From NCBI RefSeq assembly GCF_000442645.1, contig NC_021915.1, positions 1,116,001-1,180,000 on the forward strand: DNA of 64,000 nucleotides, read 5' to 3'. The stretch is from Corynebacterium maris DSM 45190 (GTDB taxonomy: Bacteria > Actinomycetota > Actinomycetes > Mycobacteriales > Mycobacteriaceae). Positions 41,410-53,635 of the stretch are shown one piece after another. The first letter of the stretch is position 1. Every line of letters starts with the position of its first letter. A program made the position numbers and the translations under genes. A model generated the notes under the pieces. The model saw nothing but the letters and a program-made list of their open reading frames with translations, did not search any database and was not told the DNA's origin.

Positions 41410-43470
41410 ATGGCCGCGGCTCACGACACCGGCCGCCACGCTCACCACCAGCACGAGAAGCAGGCGGATCATACGGGGCACGGAGATCACCACGACCATC
41501 ACGATCACGGTGACCACGCCGCGGTCTTTCGCCGCCTGTTCTTGATCATGCTCGTCTTGGGCGTGCCCACCGTGCTGTTTTCGCCGATGTTCGGCGACCT
41601 GCTCGGCTACGAAGTCAGCGGCGCCGGCCTGTGGGTCTCGCCGATCCTGGGCAACGTCATGTACTTCTGGGGCGGGCAACCCTTCCTGGAAGGGGCGTGG
41701 GATGAAATCAAACAGCGCCGACCGGGCATGATGCTGCTGGTCGCCCTGGCGATCACCGTCGCCTTCCTCTCCTCCTGGGCGGCCACCCTCGGGTGGATCA
41801 ACCCGGAACTGGAGCACTGGTGGGAGCTGGCGCTGCTGATCGTGATCATGCTGCTGGGCCACTGGATCGAAATGCGCTCCCTGTCGCAGACCAGCTCCGC
41901 GTTGGACTCTCTCGCGGCGCTGCTGCCCGACGAGGCCGAGCGCGTCGTCGGCGATGACGTGGAGAAGATCAGCCCGGCGGAACTGCGCCTCGGAGACGTG
42001 GTCATCGTCCGCCCGGGCGCGTCCCTGCCCGCCGACGGCCACGTCATCCAGGGTTCGGCGAGCATGGACGAGTCAATGATCACCGGCGAATCCGCCACCG
42101 TCCGCCGCAGGGAAGGTGACGCCGTGGTCGCCGGCACGGTGGCCACCGACTCCGGCCTGCGCGTCGAGGTCACCGCCCTGGGCGAAGACACCACGCTGGC
42201 GGGCATCAGCAAGCTCGTCGACGACGCGCAGAATTCCTCTTCCCGGGCCCAACGCCTGGCGGACCGGGCCTCCGGCTGGCTGTTCTGGTACGCGCTGGCC
42301 GCGGCGGCGGTCACCGCAGCGGTGTGGATGCTGATCGGCACCCCGGAACAGGTCGTCGCCCGCGTGATCACGGTGCTGGTCATCGCCTGCCCGCACGCCC
42401 TGGGGCTGGCGATCCCGCTGGTGGTCTCCACCTCCACGGAACGCGCCGCGCAGGCCGGGGTGCTGGTCACCGACCGCATGGCCCTGGAAAGCATGCGGGA
42501 CGTGGACACCGTGCTCTTCGACAAGACCGGAACCTTGACCAAGGGCACCCCGACCGTCAACGGCGTCGAATCCGTCGACATGTCGGACGACGCGCTCCTC
42601 GCCGTGGCCGCCGCCGCAGAATCCGACTCCGAGCACCCGCTGGCCACCGCCATCGTCGGCGCCGCCCGCGACCGCGGGCTGACCGTCCCGCCCGCCACCG
42701 ACTTCAGCTCGTCTCCGGCGGTCGGCGTCGAAGCCCGCGTCGACGGCCGTCTCGTCCAAGTCGGAGGGCCATATCTGCTGGAACAGGAGAACCAGCGGGA
42801 ACTGGAGGTCGCCGAAAAGTGGCGCACCGACGGCGCGATCATCCTGCACGTGCTCATCGACTCCCGCGTCGCCGGGGCGCTGCGGCTCGACGACGAGGTC
42901 CGCCCCGAGTCCCGGGAGGCGGTCGACGCCCTGCACTCCCGTGGCGCCCGCGTCGTCATGATCACCGGCGACGCCGAAGCAGTGGCGGCCTCAGTCTCCG
43001 CCGAACTCGGCATCGATGACTATTTCGCCGGCGTACGTCCCGAGGACAAATCCGCCGCGGTGCGTTCCCTGCAGGAACAGGGCCGGCGGGTGGCCATGGT
43101 CGGGGACGGCGTCAACGACGCCCCCGCCCTCGCCCAGGCGGACGTGGGCGTGGCGATCGGTGCGGGCACCGACGTGGCCATCGCCTCCGCCGGAGTCGTC
43201 CTCGCCTCCGACGACCCGCGGGCGGTGCTCTCCGTGTTTGCGCTGTCGCAGGCCGCCTACCGCAAGATGGTGCAGAACCTCTGGTGGGCCGCCGGCTACA
43301 ACCTCCTGGCCGTGCCCCTGGCCGCCGGCGTGCTCGCCCCCTTCGGGTTCATTCTGCCGATGTCCGTCGGCGCCGTCCTGATGTCGCTGTCCACGATCAT
43401 TGTGGCGCTCAACGCCCAGACCCTGCGCCGGCTGGACCTCAGGCCGGAGGCCGTGATCACCGACGGATAG
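41410..43470 (+). CDS. copB: Copper/silver-exporting P1B-type ATPase (CopB-like)
   Basis: 686 residues from ATG 41410, with GAGGAGG eight bases upstream. The N-terminus is His-rich (HHQHEK, HGDHHDHHDHGDH) and there is no CxxC metal-binding domain. P-type motifs: TGESA (about 234), the transmembrane CPH in VLVIACPHALGLA (about 331-333) in place of CPC, DKTGTLTKGTPT with the phosphorylated Asp (about 375), SEHPLATAI and GDGVNDAPAL. CPH plus a His-rich start marks the CopB-type subfamily, which exports Cu+ or Ag+. The CsoR-type operator at 41308 supports copper control. The C-terminus abuts the opposing gene at 43477, and AGCGG...CCGCTTTTT around 43469-43490 may terminate it. Confidence 0.92.
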   Translation: MAAAHDTGRHAHHQHEKQADHTGHGDHHDHHDHGDHAAVFRRLFLIMLVLGVPTVLFSPMFGDLLGYEVSGAGLWVSPILGNVMYFWGGQPFLEGAWDEIKQRRPGMMLLVALAITVAFLSSWAATLGWINPELEHWWELALLIVIMLLGHWIEMRSLSQTSSALDSLAALLPDEAERVVGDDVEKISPAELRLGDVVIVRPGASLPADGHVIQGSASMDESMITGESATVRRREGDAVVAGTVATDSGLRVEVTALGEDTTLAGISKLVDDAQNSSSRAQRLADRASGWLFWYALAAAAVTAAVWMLIGTPEQVVARVITVLVIACPHALGLAIPLVVSTSTERAAQAGVLVTDRMALESMRDVDTVLFDKTGTLTKGTPTVNGVESVDMSDDALLAVAAAAESDSEHPLATAIVGAARDRGLTVPPATDFSSSPAVGVEARVDGRLVQVGGPYLLEQENQRELEVAEKWRTDGAIILHVLIDSRVAGALRLDDEVRPESREAVDALHSRGARVVMITGDAEAVAASVSAELGIDDYFAGVRPEDKSAAVRSLQEQGRRVAMVGDGVNDAPALAQADVGVAIGAGTDVAIASAGVVLASDDPRAVLSVFALSQAAYRKMVQNLWWAAGYNLLAVPLAAGVLAPFGFILPMSVGAVLMSLSTIIVALNAQTLRRLDLRPEAVITDG

Positions 43471-43476
43471 CGGAGA

Positions 43477-45645
43477 CTAACTTCCCGCTTTTTCGTTCCG
43501 GTGCCGTTCCAGCAGCGTGACTATGTCGTCGTCGCCGCGTTTGGTCAGGGCCGCGATGATATCGGTGACTTCGGCGCCGGCGTCCAACCCGATCGCGGTG
43601 GCCAGCCGGTCACGCACGGTGGCCACGGCGCGGGCGGGTCGGCCACCCGCCAACCGCAGCGCATCATCGAGTGGGGCACCGGTCAACTCTGCGACCGGCT
43701 CGATGTCGAAGTGCCCGTCGTTGCGGAAGACGAGGAACACGTCGTCGCCCTCCTCGAAATCTTGCTCATGCAGGATACGGCGGATAGTCCCCAGATACGG
43801 TTGCGGCCCCGTCCAGCCCACAGTCTGGCCGCCCATCGGCGACGGCAATGTCCGGGACTGTCCATGATCGAGGTCCAGCAGATTGATCGCAGCGGTCGGC
43901 AACGGTGAAGCGCTGCCGCGAAGGTGCTCAGAATTAATGGTGATGCGATGGATCCACGAGTTCCACCGACGGAACATACGTGCGGTGTCCTCGGGTTGTC
44001 GGTCCGGGCGCTTCGACTTCGACGCCAACGAGACGACCCCGCCGTTGGACTCGAAAGGTTGCTGCATGGCGTAGGACATGACGCTCTTTTCCGAGACAGT
44101 GAACGAGGAGGTGATTTCCTCGATGAGCTTACGCAGCGGAACTTCGCCGCCTTCACGCTCCAGAATCTTCCGGATCGCAGGCTTAATTCCCATGTAGGAG
44201 TCGAGACCCCAAGCCACCAGTCCCCACGTGTCGAGGTCAGTCCGCTCGATACGCTCATCCTTGGCGAAGGCGTTGCGAGCAGTGCGGATTGTGCGCTCTT
44301 CCTCGAATTTCTCGAGGATCTCTGCAGTTGTCATCGGGGTGCCCTCGATAGAGAGAATCGCGGCGCCATAGTCCTGCACTGAACCGGTGTGGACGAGAAC
44401 ATGATCGTCGAGAATGGTGAAACCGCAGCGGATGAGCCATTTCTTCGTTCGGAGGAGGGAGTCTGACTCGTCAGAGGTGGGCACCTTGTCGACGTCTAGG
44501 AAGGACGCCGCGCCGAACTCATCTGCGGCCTCCTCGACCTGGCTGATGGTGCGGGCGACGGCTTCTTCTTCGGAGGGGCGCAGACACCACCCGTCGACGA
44601 TTTCGTACTGGTCGTCAAACCGGTCCAACACCCGCCAGACGGGTTGTCCCACGGAGGTGACTTCTTCGGCGAGCGCCGGGATCCGCAACTGCAGATCCTC
44701 GATGCGCACCACCGACTGGACCATCGCGTTGACGGAACGAATGACCGCGGCCATAACGGTGTTGCCGTTCAGCGCGGCCAACAGCGCGTCCTTGTACTGA
44801 TTTTCCAGCTGGCGGACCCGCTCCCGAGTCAGGTCCAGTTCGTCGCCGAGGGATTGCAGATTGGCCGGGGTATCGGCGAAGGTGCGTTTCCGCAGAATCA
44901 GGGGAGCGCGCTCATCGAGCTTCGCAATTTCTTCGTCGATGAGCACACTCAAGTCTTTGGAGGCTCGCTCGGGAGGCAGGACCCCGACGGCGCTGATGCG
45001 TTCAATGTCGGCCCGTACCTCGGTGATCTGTGCCGGGGTAAAGGGCTGCTGCGGGCCCAACAACGGGGCGTCCGGCAATCCGATCGCGACGTTCCACTCC
45101 GCCAGCCGCTGCAACTGCTCCGCCAGATGCGCCACCCATGCCGGTCCGGAATCGGCTGCGGGTTCCATGCTGTCCCACTCGAGCAACTCGTCGACGTCGA
45201 CTTCCGTGACCTCGGGTGCGGCCTCCAAGCTTCGATGGATCACGGCGCTGAGCAGAGATGCACGCCGGGTCGCGCCGAGTTTGTGCCAGTCGGCGATGTC
45301 TTCGATGGTGAGCGTCGCCAGGTCCTGGCCGGTCACGACGCCGTTGTCGATCAAGGCCCGCTGAATGCTGGCGGTTATGGCGATATCGAGAAGATCGAGG
45401 GAAGCCGGAAGATCGGGGATGAGCTCACCGACCGTCATATGTGCTTGTTCTGCAGCGAGCAAAGCGATGTCGTCGATCCTGCTGAAATAGTTTCCGGTGT
45501 CATCGGGGTCGATCCGCACATCCCATTTCAGGTCGTCGAGCCCCGCCATCCATGGAAAGACGTCTAACCAGGTGCTCCGCTCCTCGTCTTGGTAGAGAGA
45601 ACCTGAAAAGTCCTCGAACGCTTCCGTGTAATCGTTGCCCGTCAT
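43477..45645 (-). CDS. Large protein with sigma region 4-like HTH, function unknown
   Basis: 722 residues. Central motif LQSLGDELDLTRERVRQLENQYKDALLAAL (about 267-296) closely matches the HTH of sigma-70 region 4 (the RERVRQIE recognition helix), yet there is no region 2 or other sigma part. At about 100-130, LTIEDIADWHKLGATRRASLLSAV resembles an RNA polymerase alpha C-terminal-like helix-hairpin-helix fold. The remainder (300-722) contains winged-helix-like blocks (MTTAEILEKFEEERTIRTARNAFAKDERIERTD; GGEVPLRKLIEEITSSF) and no catalytic motif. Slightly lower GC than the flanks (about 57-60 percent by eye). It might be an atypical transcription regulator or part of a defence locus. I do not recognise a named family. 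Confidence 0.75.
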   Translation of the reverse strand: MTGNDYTEAFEDFSGSLYQDEERSTWLDVFPWMAGLDDLKWDVRIDPDDTGNYFSRIDDIALLAAEQAHMTVGELIPDLPASLDLLDIAITASIQRALIDNGVVTGQDLATLTIEDIADWHKLGATRRASLLSAVIHRSLEAAPEVTEVDVDELLEWDSMEPAADSGPAWVAHLAEQLQRLAEWNVAIGLPDAPLLGPQQPFTPAQITEVRADIERISAVGVLPPERASKDLSVLIDEEIAKLDERAPLILRKRTFADTPANLQSLGDELDLTRERVRQLENQYKDALLAALNGNTVMAAVIRSVNAMVQSVVRIEDLQLRIPALAEEVTSVGQPVWRVLDRFDDQYEIVDGWCLRPSEEEAVARTISQVEEAADEFGAASFLDVDKVPTSDESDSLLRTKKWLIRCGFTILDDHVLVHTGSVQDYGAAILSIEGTPMTTAEILEKFEEERTIRTARNAFAKDERIERTDLDTWGLVAWGLDSYMGIKPAIRKILEREGGEVPLRKLIEEITSSFTVSEKSVMSYAMQQPFESNGGVVSLASKSKRPDRQPEDTARMFRRWNSWIHRITINSEHLRGSASPLPTAAINLLDLDHGQSRTLPSPMGGQTVGWTGPQPYLGTIRRILHEQDFEEGDDVFLVFRNDGHFDIEPVAELTGAPLDDALRLAGGRPARAVATVRDRLATAIGLDAGAEVTDIIAALTKRGDDDIVTLLERHRNEKAGS

Positions 45646-45790
45646 CGTGTGCTCGCCACCCTTTCACTTCACCGCGGAACACAGAGGGAGTCACTACTCG
45701 CTGCGGGCGCGGTTTTTGCCGTTGTCCCAGGATTCTGCCAGCTCCGTATTCTGGGCGGCAATGAACCCCGCCCTTGCCTCGCATCGATCA

Positions 45791-46429
45791 TCACGGCAGG
45801 GCGGGCAGCGCGGAACACTGCGCGCGCATCACCCGGGCGTCCTCACCGGGCAACGCCAGACCGTAGACGGCCGCCACCTCCGCCAGGCGCTGGACGTACC
45901 AGCAGCGGGCAGCCGGGTCCGGCGGCAACCACTGCGCAGGCAGTTGGTCGGACTTCTGCTGGTTGACCGACCGGTGCACGGCCACCAGATTGCGCGGATC
46001 GTTCGCGAACGCCAGCCGGCGGGCGTCATCCCAGGAATGCGCCCCCAAATCCCAGGCGGCCGACAGCGGAAAAATGTGGTCGATCTCCACCTCGCCGGCG
46101 ACCAGATCCTCGCCCGCGTACGGATCCCGGGCCACGGTATGCGGCAGTGCGCAGTCAGCGGCGGGCGCCACGGCGAACTGCGTGTTGATCACCGCCTCCC
46201 GCATCGTGCAGCCGCCCTCAGGCCGCCAGCCGGCGCCGAAAGCCGCCCGGTCATAACCGAGCACGCGCACCCGCTGCGGCACCTCGGGGACGTCCGCCAG
46301 CGAGTGCTCCACCGGCGCCAGGTCCTCCTGCTGCAGCGGGGCCTGCCGAGGCAGCCACGTCCACGCCGCAGCCACCACGGTCACGAGAGAAAGAATTGCC
46401 AGATACACGGGAAACGGTCTGATAGACAC
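45791..46429 (-). CDS. Exported HNH-family (DUF1524/GmrSD C-terminal-like) nuclease
   Basis: 212 residues from GTG 46429. The N-terminus is one hydrophobic helix (VYLAILSLVTVVAAAWTWL), either a signal peptide or a membrane anchor. The rest matches the HNH domain of the DUF1524/GmrSD C-terminal family: GCTMREAVINTQFA, VEIDHIFPLSAAWDLGA (catalytic D-H), RRLAFANDPRNLVAVHRSVNQQKSDQLPAQWLPPD (N-x-N / H-x3-N with the metal-binding residues) and the ARCWYVQRLAEV end. Such secreted nucleases are common in Gram-positive bacteria and degrade external DNA. Four cysteines could form disulfides outside the cell. No immunity gene is beside it. Confidence 0.85.
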   Translation of the reverse strand: MSIRPFPVYLAILSLVTVVAAAWTWLPRQAPLQQEDLAPVEHSLADVPEVPQRVRVLGYDRAAFGAGWRPEGGCTMREAVINTQFAVAPAADCALPHTVARDPYAGEDLVAGEVEIDHIFPLSAAWDLGAHSWDDARRLAFANDPRNLVAVHRSVNQQKSDQLPAQWLPPDPAARCWYVQRLAEVAAVYGLALPGEDARVMRAQCSALPALP

Positions 46430-46688
46430 ACCCCTTTAGACTGCGCGGCCGGGGTGGCGGGTTCCCCCGGGGCGGGGCGTGGCGTAGGGATGTGCCCGTT
46501 CCAGGGGCGGGAAGATTTTTATCGTGGCCTGCAGGCGGGTTTCCTCGTCACCGACCCGGAGGACGCAAAAATTAACGGAAAAGTAGCAATGCGCAGACGA
46601 AAAGGCGCAATTTCCCGGCCAGGGCTAAGAATCTTGCGCTTCACGCCCTCTGCGCTCATCCGGCCCCGCGCACACCCACTCCACGCCA
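46430..46688. other. Intergenic region between HNH nuclease and putP genes
   Basis: Together with the terminator below, about 315 bases without a gene. The AT-rich part (46560-46610, CGCAAAAATTAACGG and GCAATTTCCC) may contain the HNH gene promoter read leftward. I see no conserved RNA or further repeats. Confidence 0.4.
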
Positions 46689-46717
46689 AAGCCGCCCTCC
46701 GAAGAGGAGGGCGGCTT
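46689..46717 (-). terminator. Terminator after putP
   Basis: AAGCCGCCCTCC (46689-46700), loop GAAGA, GGAGGGCGGCTT (46706-46717): a 12-bp perfect stem. On the minus strand it is followed by TGGCGTGG, so the T-tail is short (GGCTTTGG). Confidence 0.75.
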
Positions 46718-46744
46718 GAGCGGCAAGCAGAGGGGAAGACGTGG

Positions 46745-48313
46745 CTATGAGATCGTCTTCGGCTCCGTTGCGGCGGGCTCGGCGGCCGCGCGGACGGGGG
46801 TCTTGCGCTCGGCGAGGGTGACCGCCTCATCGAACTCGTCCACGATCTCCTGCTGCGGGGGCTTCGTGGCCAGGGTGACGATGATCATGACCACCGTGGA
46901 GGCGATGATGCCCGGCACGATCTCGTACATCAGATCGGAGAGCGGGGACATGCCCCAGCCAATGGAGACCACGGCGCCGGTGGCCATACCGGCGATGGCG
47001 CCGGCGGAGTTCAGTCGCTTCCAGTACAGCGAGGCGAGCACGATCGGGCCGAAGGCCGCACCGAAACCTGCCCAGGCGAAGCCGACCAGACCCAGGATCG
47101 AGTCATTCGGGTTGATCGACAGCGCCAGCGCGATCAGCGCGACGACCAGCACCGCGCCACGCGACAGGAGCAGCAGCGTGCGCTCGGACGGCTTGGTCTT
47201 GGCGACGATCTTGTACAGGTCCTCGATCAGCGAGGAGGAGACGACCAGCAGCTGCGACGACATGGTGGACATGATCGCGGCCAGCACGGCGGTCAGCACC
47301 AGACCCGCGATCAGCGGGTGGAACAGGATGCGCGACAGGTCCAGGAAGACCGTCTCGAAGTTGACCTGGTCGGTGACCGCGGCGTCGTTCTGCGCGAAGT
47401 AGACCGTGGACACCAGGGCGGTCATCAGACCGCCGAGAAGGGCCAGCGCCATCCAGGAGACGCCCCAGAAGCGGCCGGCCTTGGCCTCGCTCGGGGAACG
47501 CAGCGCCATGAAGCGCACGATGATGTGCGGCTGGCCGAAATACCCCAGGCCCCACGCCAAGTTGCCGATGATCACGGCGGCGGAGACGCCCGCGAACATG
47601 CTGAAGTACGTCGTGTTGAGGTCGTCCTCCGTGTACGACGCGTAGGGGTTATCGGCGGCGAAGGAGAAGATGTCGCCCGGGTTGTCCAGTGCGATCAGGC
47701 CCATGATCGGCACGACCAGCAGCGACACCAGCATGATCAGCCCCTGCACCACATCCGTGTAGGACACGGCGAGGAAGCCGCCGACGAAGGTGTAGATGAT
47801 CGTGATCGCCGCGACGACGAGCATGCCGGTCAGGTAGTTGCCGTCGAAGGTCGCCTCGAAGTAGCGCCCGCCGGAAACCATGCCGGAGGCCACGTAGAAC
47901 GTGAAGAAGAAGATGATGATGACGGCGGAGAGAATGCGCAGCGCACGAGACTTGTCGCGCAGCCGGTTCTCGAAGAAGCTGGGCACGGTGATGGAGTTCT
48001 GCGCGACCTCGGTGTAGGCGCGCAGGCGCGGAGCGACGAACTTCCAGTTGGCCCAGGCGCCGATCAGCAGGCCGATGGCCATCCACGCTTCACTCATGCC
48101 GGTGAGGAAGAGTGCGCCGGGCAGGCCCATCAGCAGCCAACCGGACATGTCCGAGGCGCCGGCGCTCAGTGCGGCGACGAACGGGGGGAGTCCTCGACCG
48201 CCGAGCACGTAGTCGTCGTACTGGCTCGTCTGGCGGTATCCCCACCAGCCGATGGCCAGCATGATCGCCAGGTAGATAACGATGGCGATGATAAACCAGG
48301 TTTGCTCTGTCAT
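46745..48313 (-). CDS. putP: Na+/proline symporter PutP
   Basis: 522 residues from ATG 48313 (AAGGAAA upstream); the upstream in-frame ATG at 48400 adds a Cys/His-rich stretch without membrane character. About 13 helices of the sodium:solute symporter family. Diagnostic PutP stretches: YDDYVLGGRGLPPFVAALSAGASDMSGWLLMGLPGA (about 35-70) with the Na+-binding Asp and Ser residues, FENRLRDKSRALRI, GGRYFEATFDGNYLTG, and GQPHIIVRFMALRSPSEAK. It imports proline with Na+, as a nutrient and osmoprotectant. It is divergent from the helZ-like gene across 210 bases that must hold both promoters. Confidence 0.95.
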   Translation of the reverse strand: MTEQTWFIIAIVIYLAIMLAIGWWGYRQTSQYDDYVLGGRGLPPFVAALSAGASDMSGWLLMGLPGALFLTGMSEAWMAIGLLIGAWANWKFVAPRLRAYTEVAQNSITVPSFFENRLRDKSRALRILSAVIIIFFFTFYVASGMVSGGRYFEATFDGNYLTGMLVVAAITIIYTFVGGFLAVSYTDVVQGLIMLVSLLVVPIMGLIALDNPGDIFSFAADNPYASYTEDDLNTTYFSMFAGVSAAVIIGNLAWGLGYFGQPHIIVRFMALRSPSEAKAGRFWGVSWMALALLGGLMTALVSTVYFAQNDAAVTDQVNFETVFLDLSRILFHPLIAGLVLTAVLAAIMSTMSSQLLVVSSSLIEDLYKIVAKTKPSERTLLLLSRGAVLVVALIALALSINPNDSILGLVGFAWAGFGAAFGPIVLASLYWKRLNSAGAIAGMATGAVVSIGWGMSPLSDLMYEIVPGIIASTVVMIIVTLATKPPQQEIVDEFDEAVTLAERKTPVRAAAEPAATEPKTIS

Positions 48314-48523
48314 GGACAGTTTCCTTGCGTCTGCAATCGAATGAATAAATCGGGCAAAACTAGCGCGCCAGCTAACACCGGCGCACAAGCAGTGACTCAC
48401 CCTACGTGCTTATGGCTCGGAACACATCCTCTCCACTCATATGGGTGCATCAGGAAGTTGAAAGGTTTCCTTAACCCGACCGTTCCTTCGTCCTCGGCCC
48501 CTGCAAGTGGTACAAAGACCTTT

Positions 48524-51642
<3,119 letters not shown>

Positions 51643-51643
<1 letters not shown>

Positions 51644-52446
51644 TGGCCGCACGCCCGCAGGACGACAACGTCATCTACGCCAACTTCGGCGCCCGCACGC
51701 GCGTGACCAGCGCGGAGGAAACCGGCCCGCAGCGGCGCGAGAACACCTACCGCACTTCCGGGGCGATCCGAGTCTTCGACGCCGCCGTCTCCCGCTCCGA
51801 CCAGGGGCGGGTCAACCGCGGCCGGCAGTACCACCAAGCCGGCAACGTCATTGACTTGGACATCCGCAACGGGTCGGTTCACGGCCACGTCGCCGGCTCC
51901 CAGAACGACCCGTTCACGGTGACGATCGCCCTGCCGTACCGCTCGGCCGACGATCTGGATCAGGTGGCGCAGGAACTCGCGCGCACCACCAACGGGATGT
52001 CCCGGGCGCGCCGGGGGCAGCTGAGTGACTCGGTGCTGGACACGCTGCTCGCGGCCGACGCCGAGGATTTCCGCTTCATCTGCAATTGCCCCGACTACGT
52101 GACGGTGTGCAAGCACGTCATCGCGGTGGCCGACAGGTTGGCGGAGATGCTCGACGCGGATCCGCCGGCGGTGTTCCGGCTGCGTGGCATGGATCTGGGC
52201 CGTCTGGAACACGCCGTGATGGGTCAGGCGCAGGAGGTGGCCAAGGAGTCCCAGGCCGAGGACAGTGACCTGTTTTGGGAGGGGCGTCCGCTGCCGGATC
52301 TGCCGGACCCGCAGGTCGCCCCGGCGCTCGACGACTCGGACCTGGACCTGCTGCACAAGGCGATGCGGATGGTGTCTTTCACCAACGTCGACCAGCTGCG
52401 CGCGGTCTCCGACATCGAGGACTTGTACGACTACCTGACCAGGTGA
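51643..52446 (+). CDS. SWIM zinc-finger protein
   Basis: 267 residues; ATG overlaps the preceding stop by one base. SWIM motif CNCPDYVTVCKHVIAV (about 145-160): C-x-C-x6-C-x-H, which binds zinc. The N-terminal part has polar, Arg-rich sequence with YRTSGAIRVFDAAVSRSDQGRVNRGRQYHQ; the C-terminal part is acidic and helical. SWIM domains bind DNA or proteins and are found next to SNF2 ATPases in many bacteria, so this is presumably the substrate-recognition partner of the ATPase upstream. Separated by 36 bases from the SbcD-like gene, which probably lies on the same transcript. Confidence 0.85.
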
Positions 52447-52482
52447 CCGGGCGTGATCGCCCAGACGTGCTAAAGATGAAGC

Positions 52483-53634
52483 ATGACTCGCGTGACCTTC
52501 ATCCACACCTCCGACCTCCAGCTGGGCATGATCCGGTGGTACCTGGGCCAGGACGGCCAGGCGTTGTTCGACGATTCCCGACTCAAAGCCGTGGCCAGGC
52601 TCGGTGAGCTGGCGACGGAACACGACGCCGAGTTCATCGTCGTCGCCGGCGACGTCTTCGAACACAACTCCCTGTCCGACCGCGTCACCGGGCGCGCGCT
52701 GGAGGCGCTGCGGGCGCTGCCGGTGCCCGTCTACCTGCTGCCCGGCAACCATGACCCGCTGGTCGCCGACTCCATCTTCCGCCGCACCGACGGCATCGAC
52801 GGCGTGCACGTCGTGGTCGACTCCGAGCCGCTCGAAGTCGCCGAGGGCGTGGAACTGGTCGGTGCGCCGTGGCGCTCCAAGCACCCGACCGGCGACTTGG
52901 TGCGCGCGATGCTGGAGCCCTTGGCGCCGACCGACAAGATCCGCCTCGGACTGGCGCACGGCCAGGTGGAGGCCTTCGGCGGGGAACCCGCGCCCGGGCT
53001 GATCGACCTGGCCAACGTGGAGACCAAGCTTATCGACGGCACCCTGGACTACCTCGCCCTGGGCGACACCCACTCCACCGCCTCGTTGGGCGATTCCGGG
53101 GCGGTGTGGTTCTCCGGCTCCCCGGAGACCACCGACTACCACGAGCGCGTCGGCGACGAGACCGGCGGCGAGCACGATTCGGGCAACACCTTGGTCGTGA
53201 CCGTGGACAAAACCGGCGTCGGCCGGTCCCGCGTGGAGGTGAAGAAGGTCGCGGTCGGGGAGTGGACCTTCGACGCGCTGCACGAGGAGCTGTACTCCCA
53301 GGAGGACGTCGACGCCTTCCTGGCCAAGCTGGACGCTTACCCGGACAAGACCCGCACCTGCATCAAGTACGCCCTGGAGGGCTCGCTGTCGTTGACCGCG
53401 ACCCGCGCGCTGGAGGAAGGGTTGAACGAGCGCGTCCCGGTGTTCACCGCCTTATACGACCGGGAAAGGCTGAACAGGCTGACCCTGGAACCGGAGGACG
53501 ACGAACTGGCCTCCCTGGAGCTCGGGGGCGTGGCCGGCGAGGCCATGGCCGAGCTGCTGCGCGAGGAGTTGGATGACACGGAAGCCCGCGACGCCGTCAA
53601 CCTGCTGTTCCGTCTGACCAAGGAGGCCCAGTAA
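52483..53634 (+). CDS. SbcD/Mre11-like metallophosphoesterase, DxQ variant
   Basis: 383 residues. The phosphoesterase motifs are FIHTSDLQLGM (about 5-15), VVAGDVFEHNSLSD (about 53-66), LLPGNHDPL (about 85-93), LAHGQVE and LALGDTHSTAS. In the first motif the family has D-x-H; here it is D-x-Q, so one metal ligand is Gln. The C-terminal part (about 230-383) is a capping region. It forms a pair with the SbcC-like ATPase encoded one base downstream; SbcCD-type complexes open DNA ends and hairpins. The context after a SNF2/SWIM pair suggests a DNA-processing operon. Confidence 0.88.
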   Translation: MTRVTFIHTSDLQLGMIRWYLGQDGQALFDDSRLKAVARLGELATEHDAEFIVVAGDVFEHNSLSDRVTGRALEALRALPVPVYLLPGNHDPLVADSIFRRTDGIDGVHVVVDSEPLEVAEGVELVGAPWRSKHPTGDLVRAMLEPLAPTDKIRLGLAHGQVEAFGGEPAPGLIDLANVETKLIDGTLDYLALGDTHSTASLGDSGAVWFSGSPETTDYHERVGDETGGEHDSGNTLVVTVDKTGVGRSRVEVKKVAVGEWTFDALHEELYSQEDVDAFLAKLDAYPDKTRTCIKYALEGSLSLTATRALEEGLNERVPVFTALYDRERLNRLTLEPEDDELASLELGGVAGEAMAELLREELDDTEARDAVNLLFRLTKEAQ

Positions 53635-53635
53635 C

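Noticed and set aside
47318..48523. N-terminal extension of the SNF2 protein by 402 codons
   Set aside because: It runs antisense through putP and has His/Asp/Arg-rich shadow composition; ATG 48524 begins the conserved sequence.
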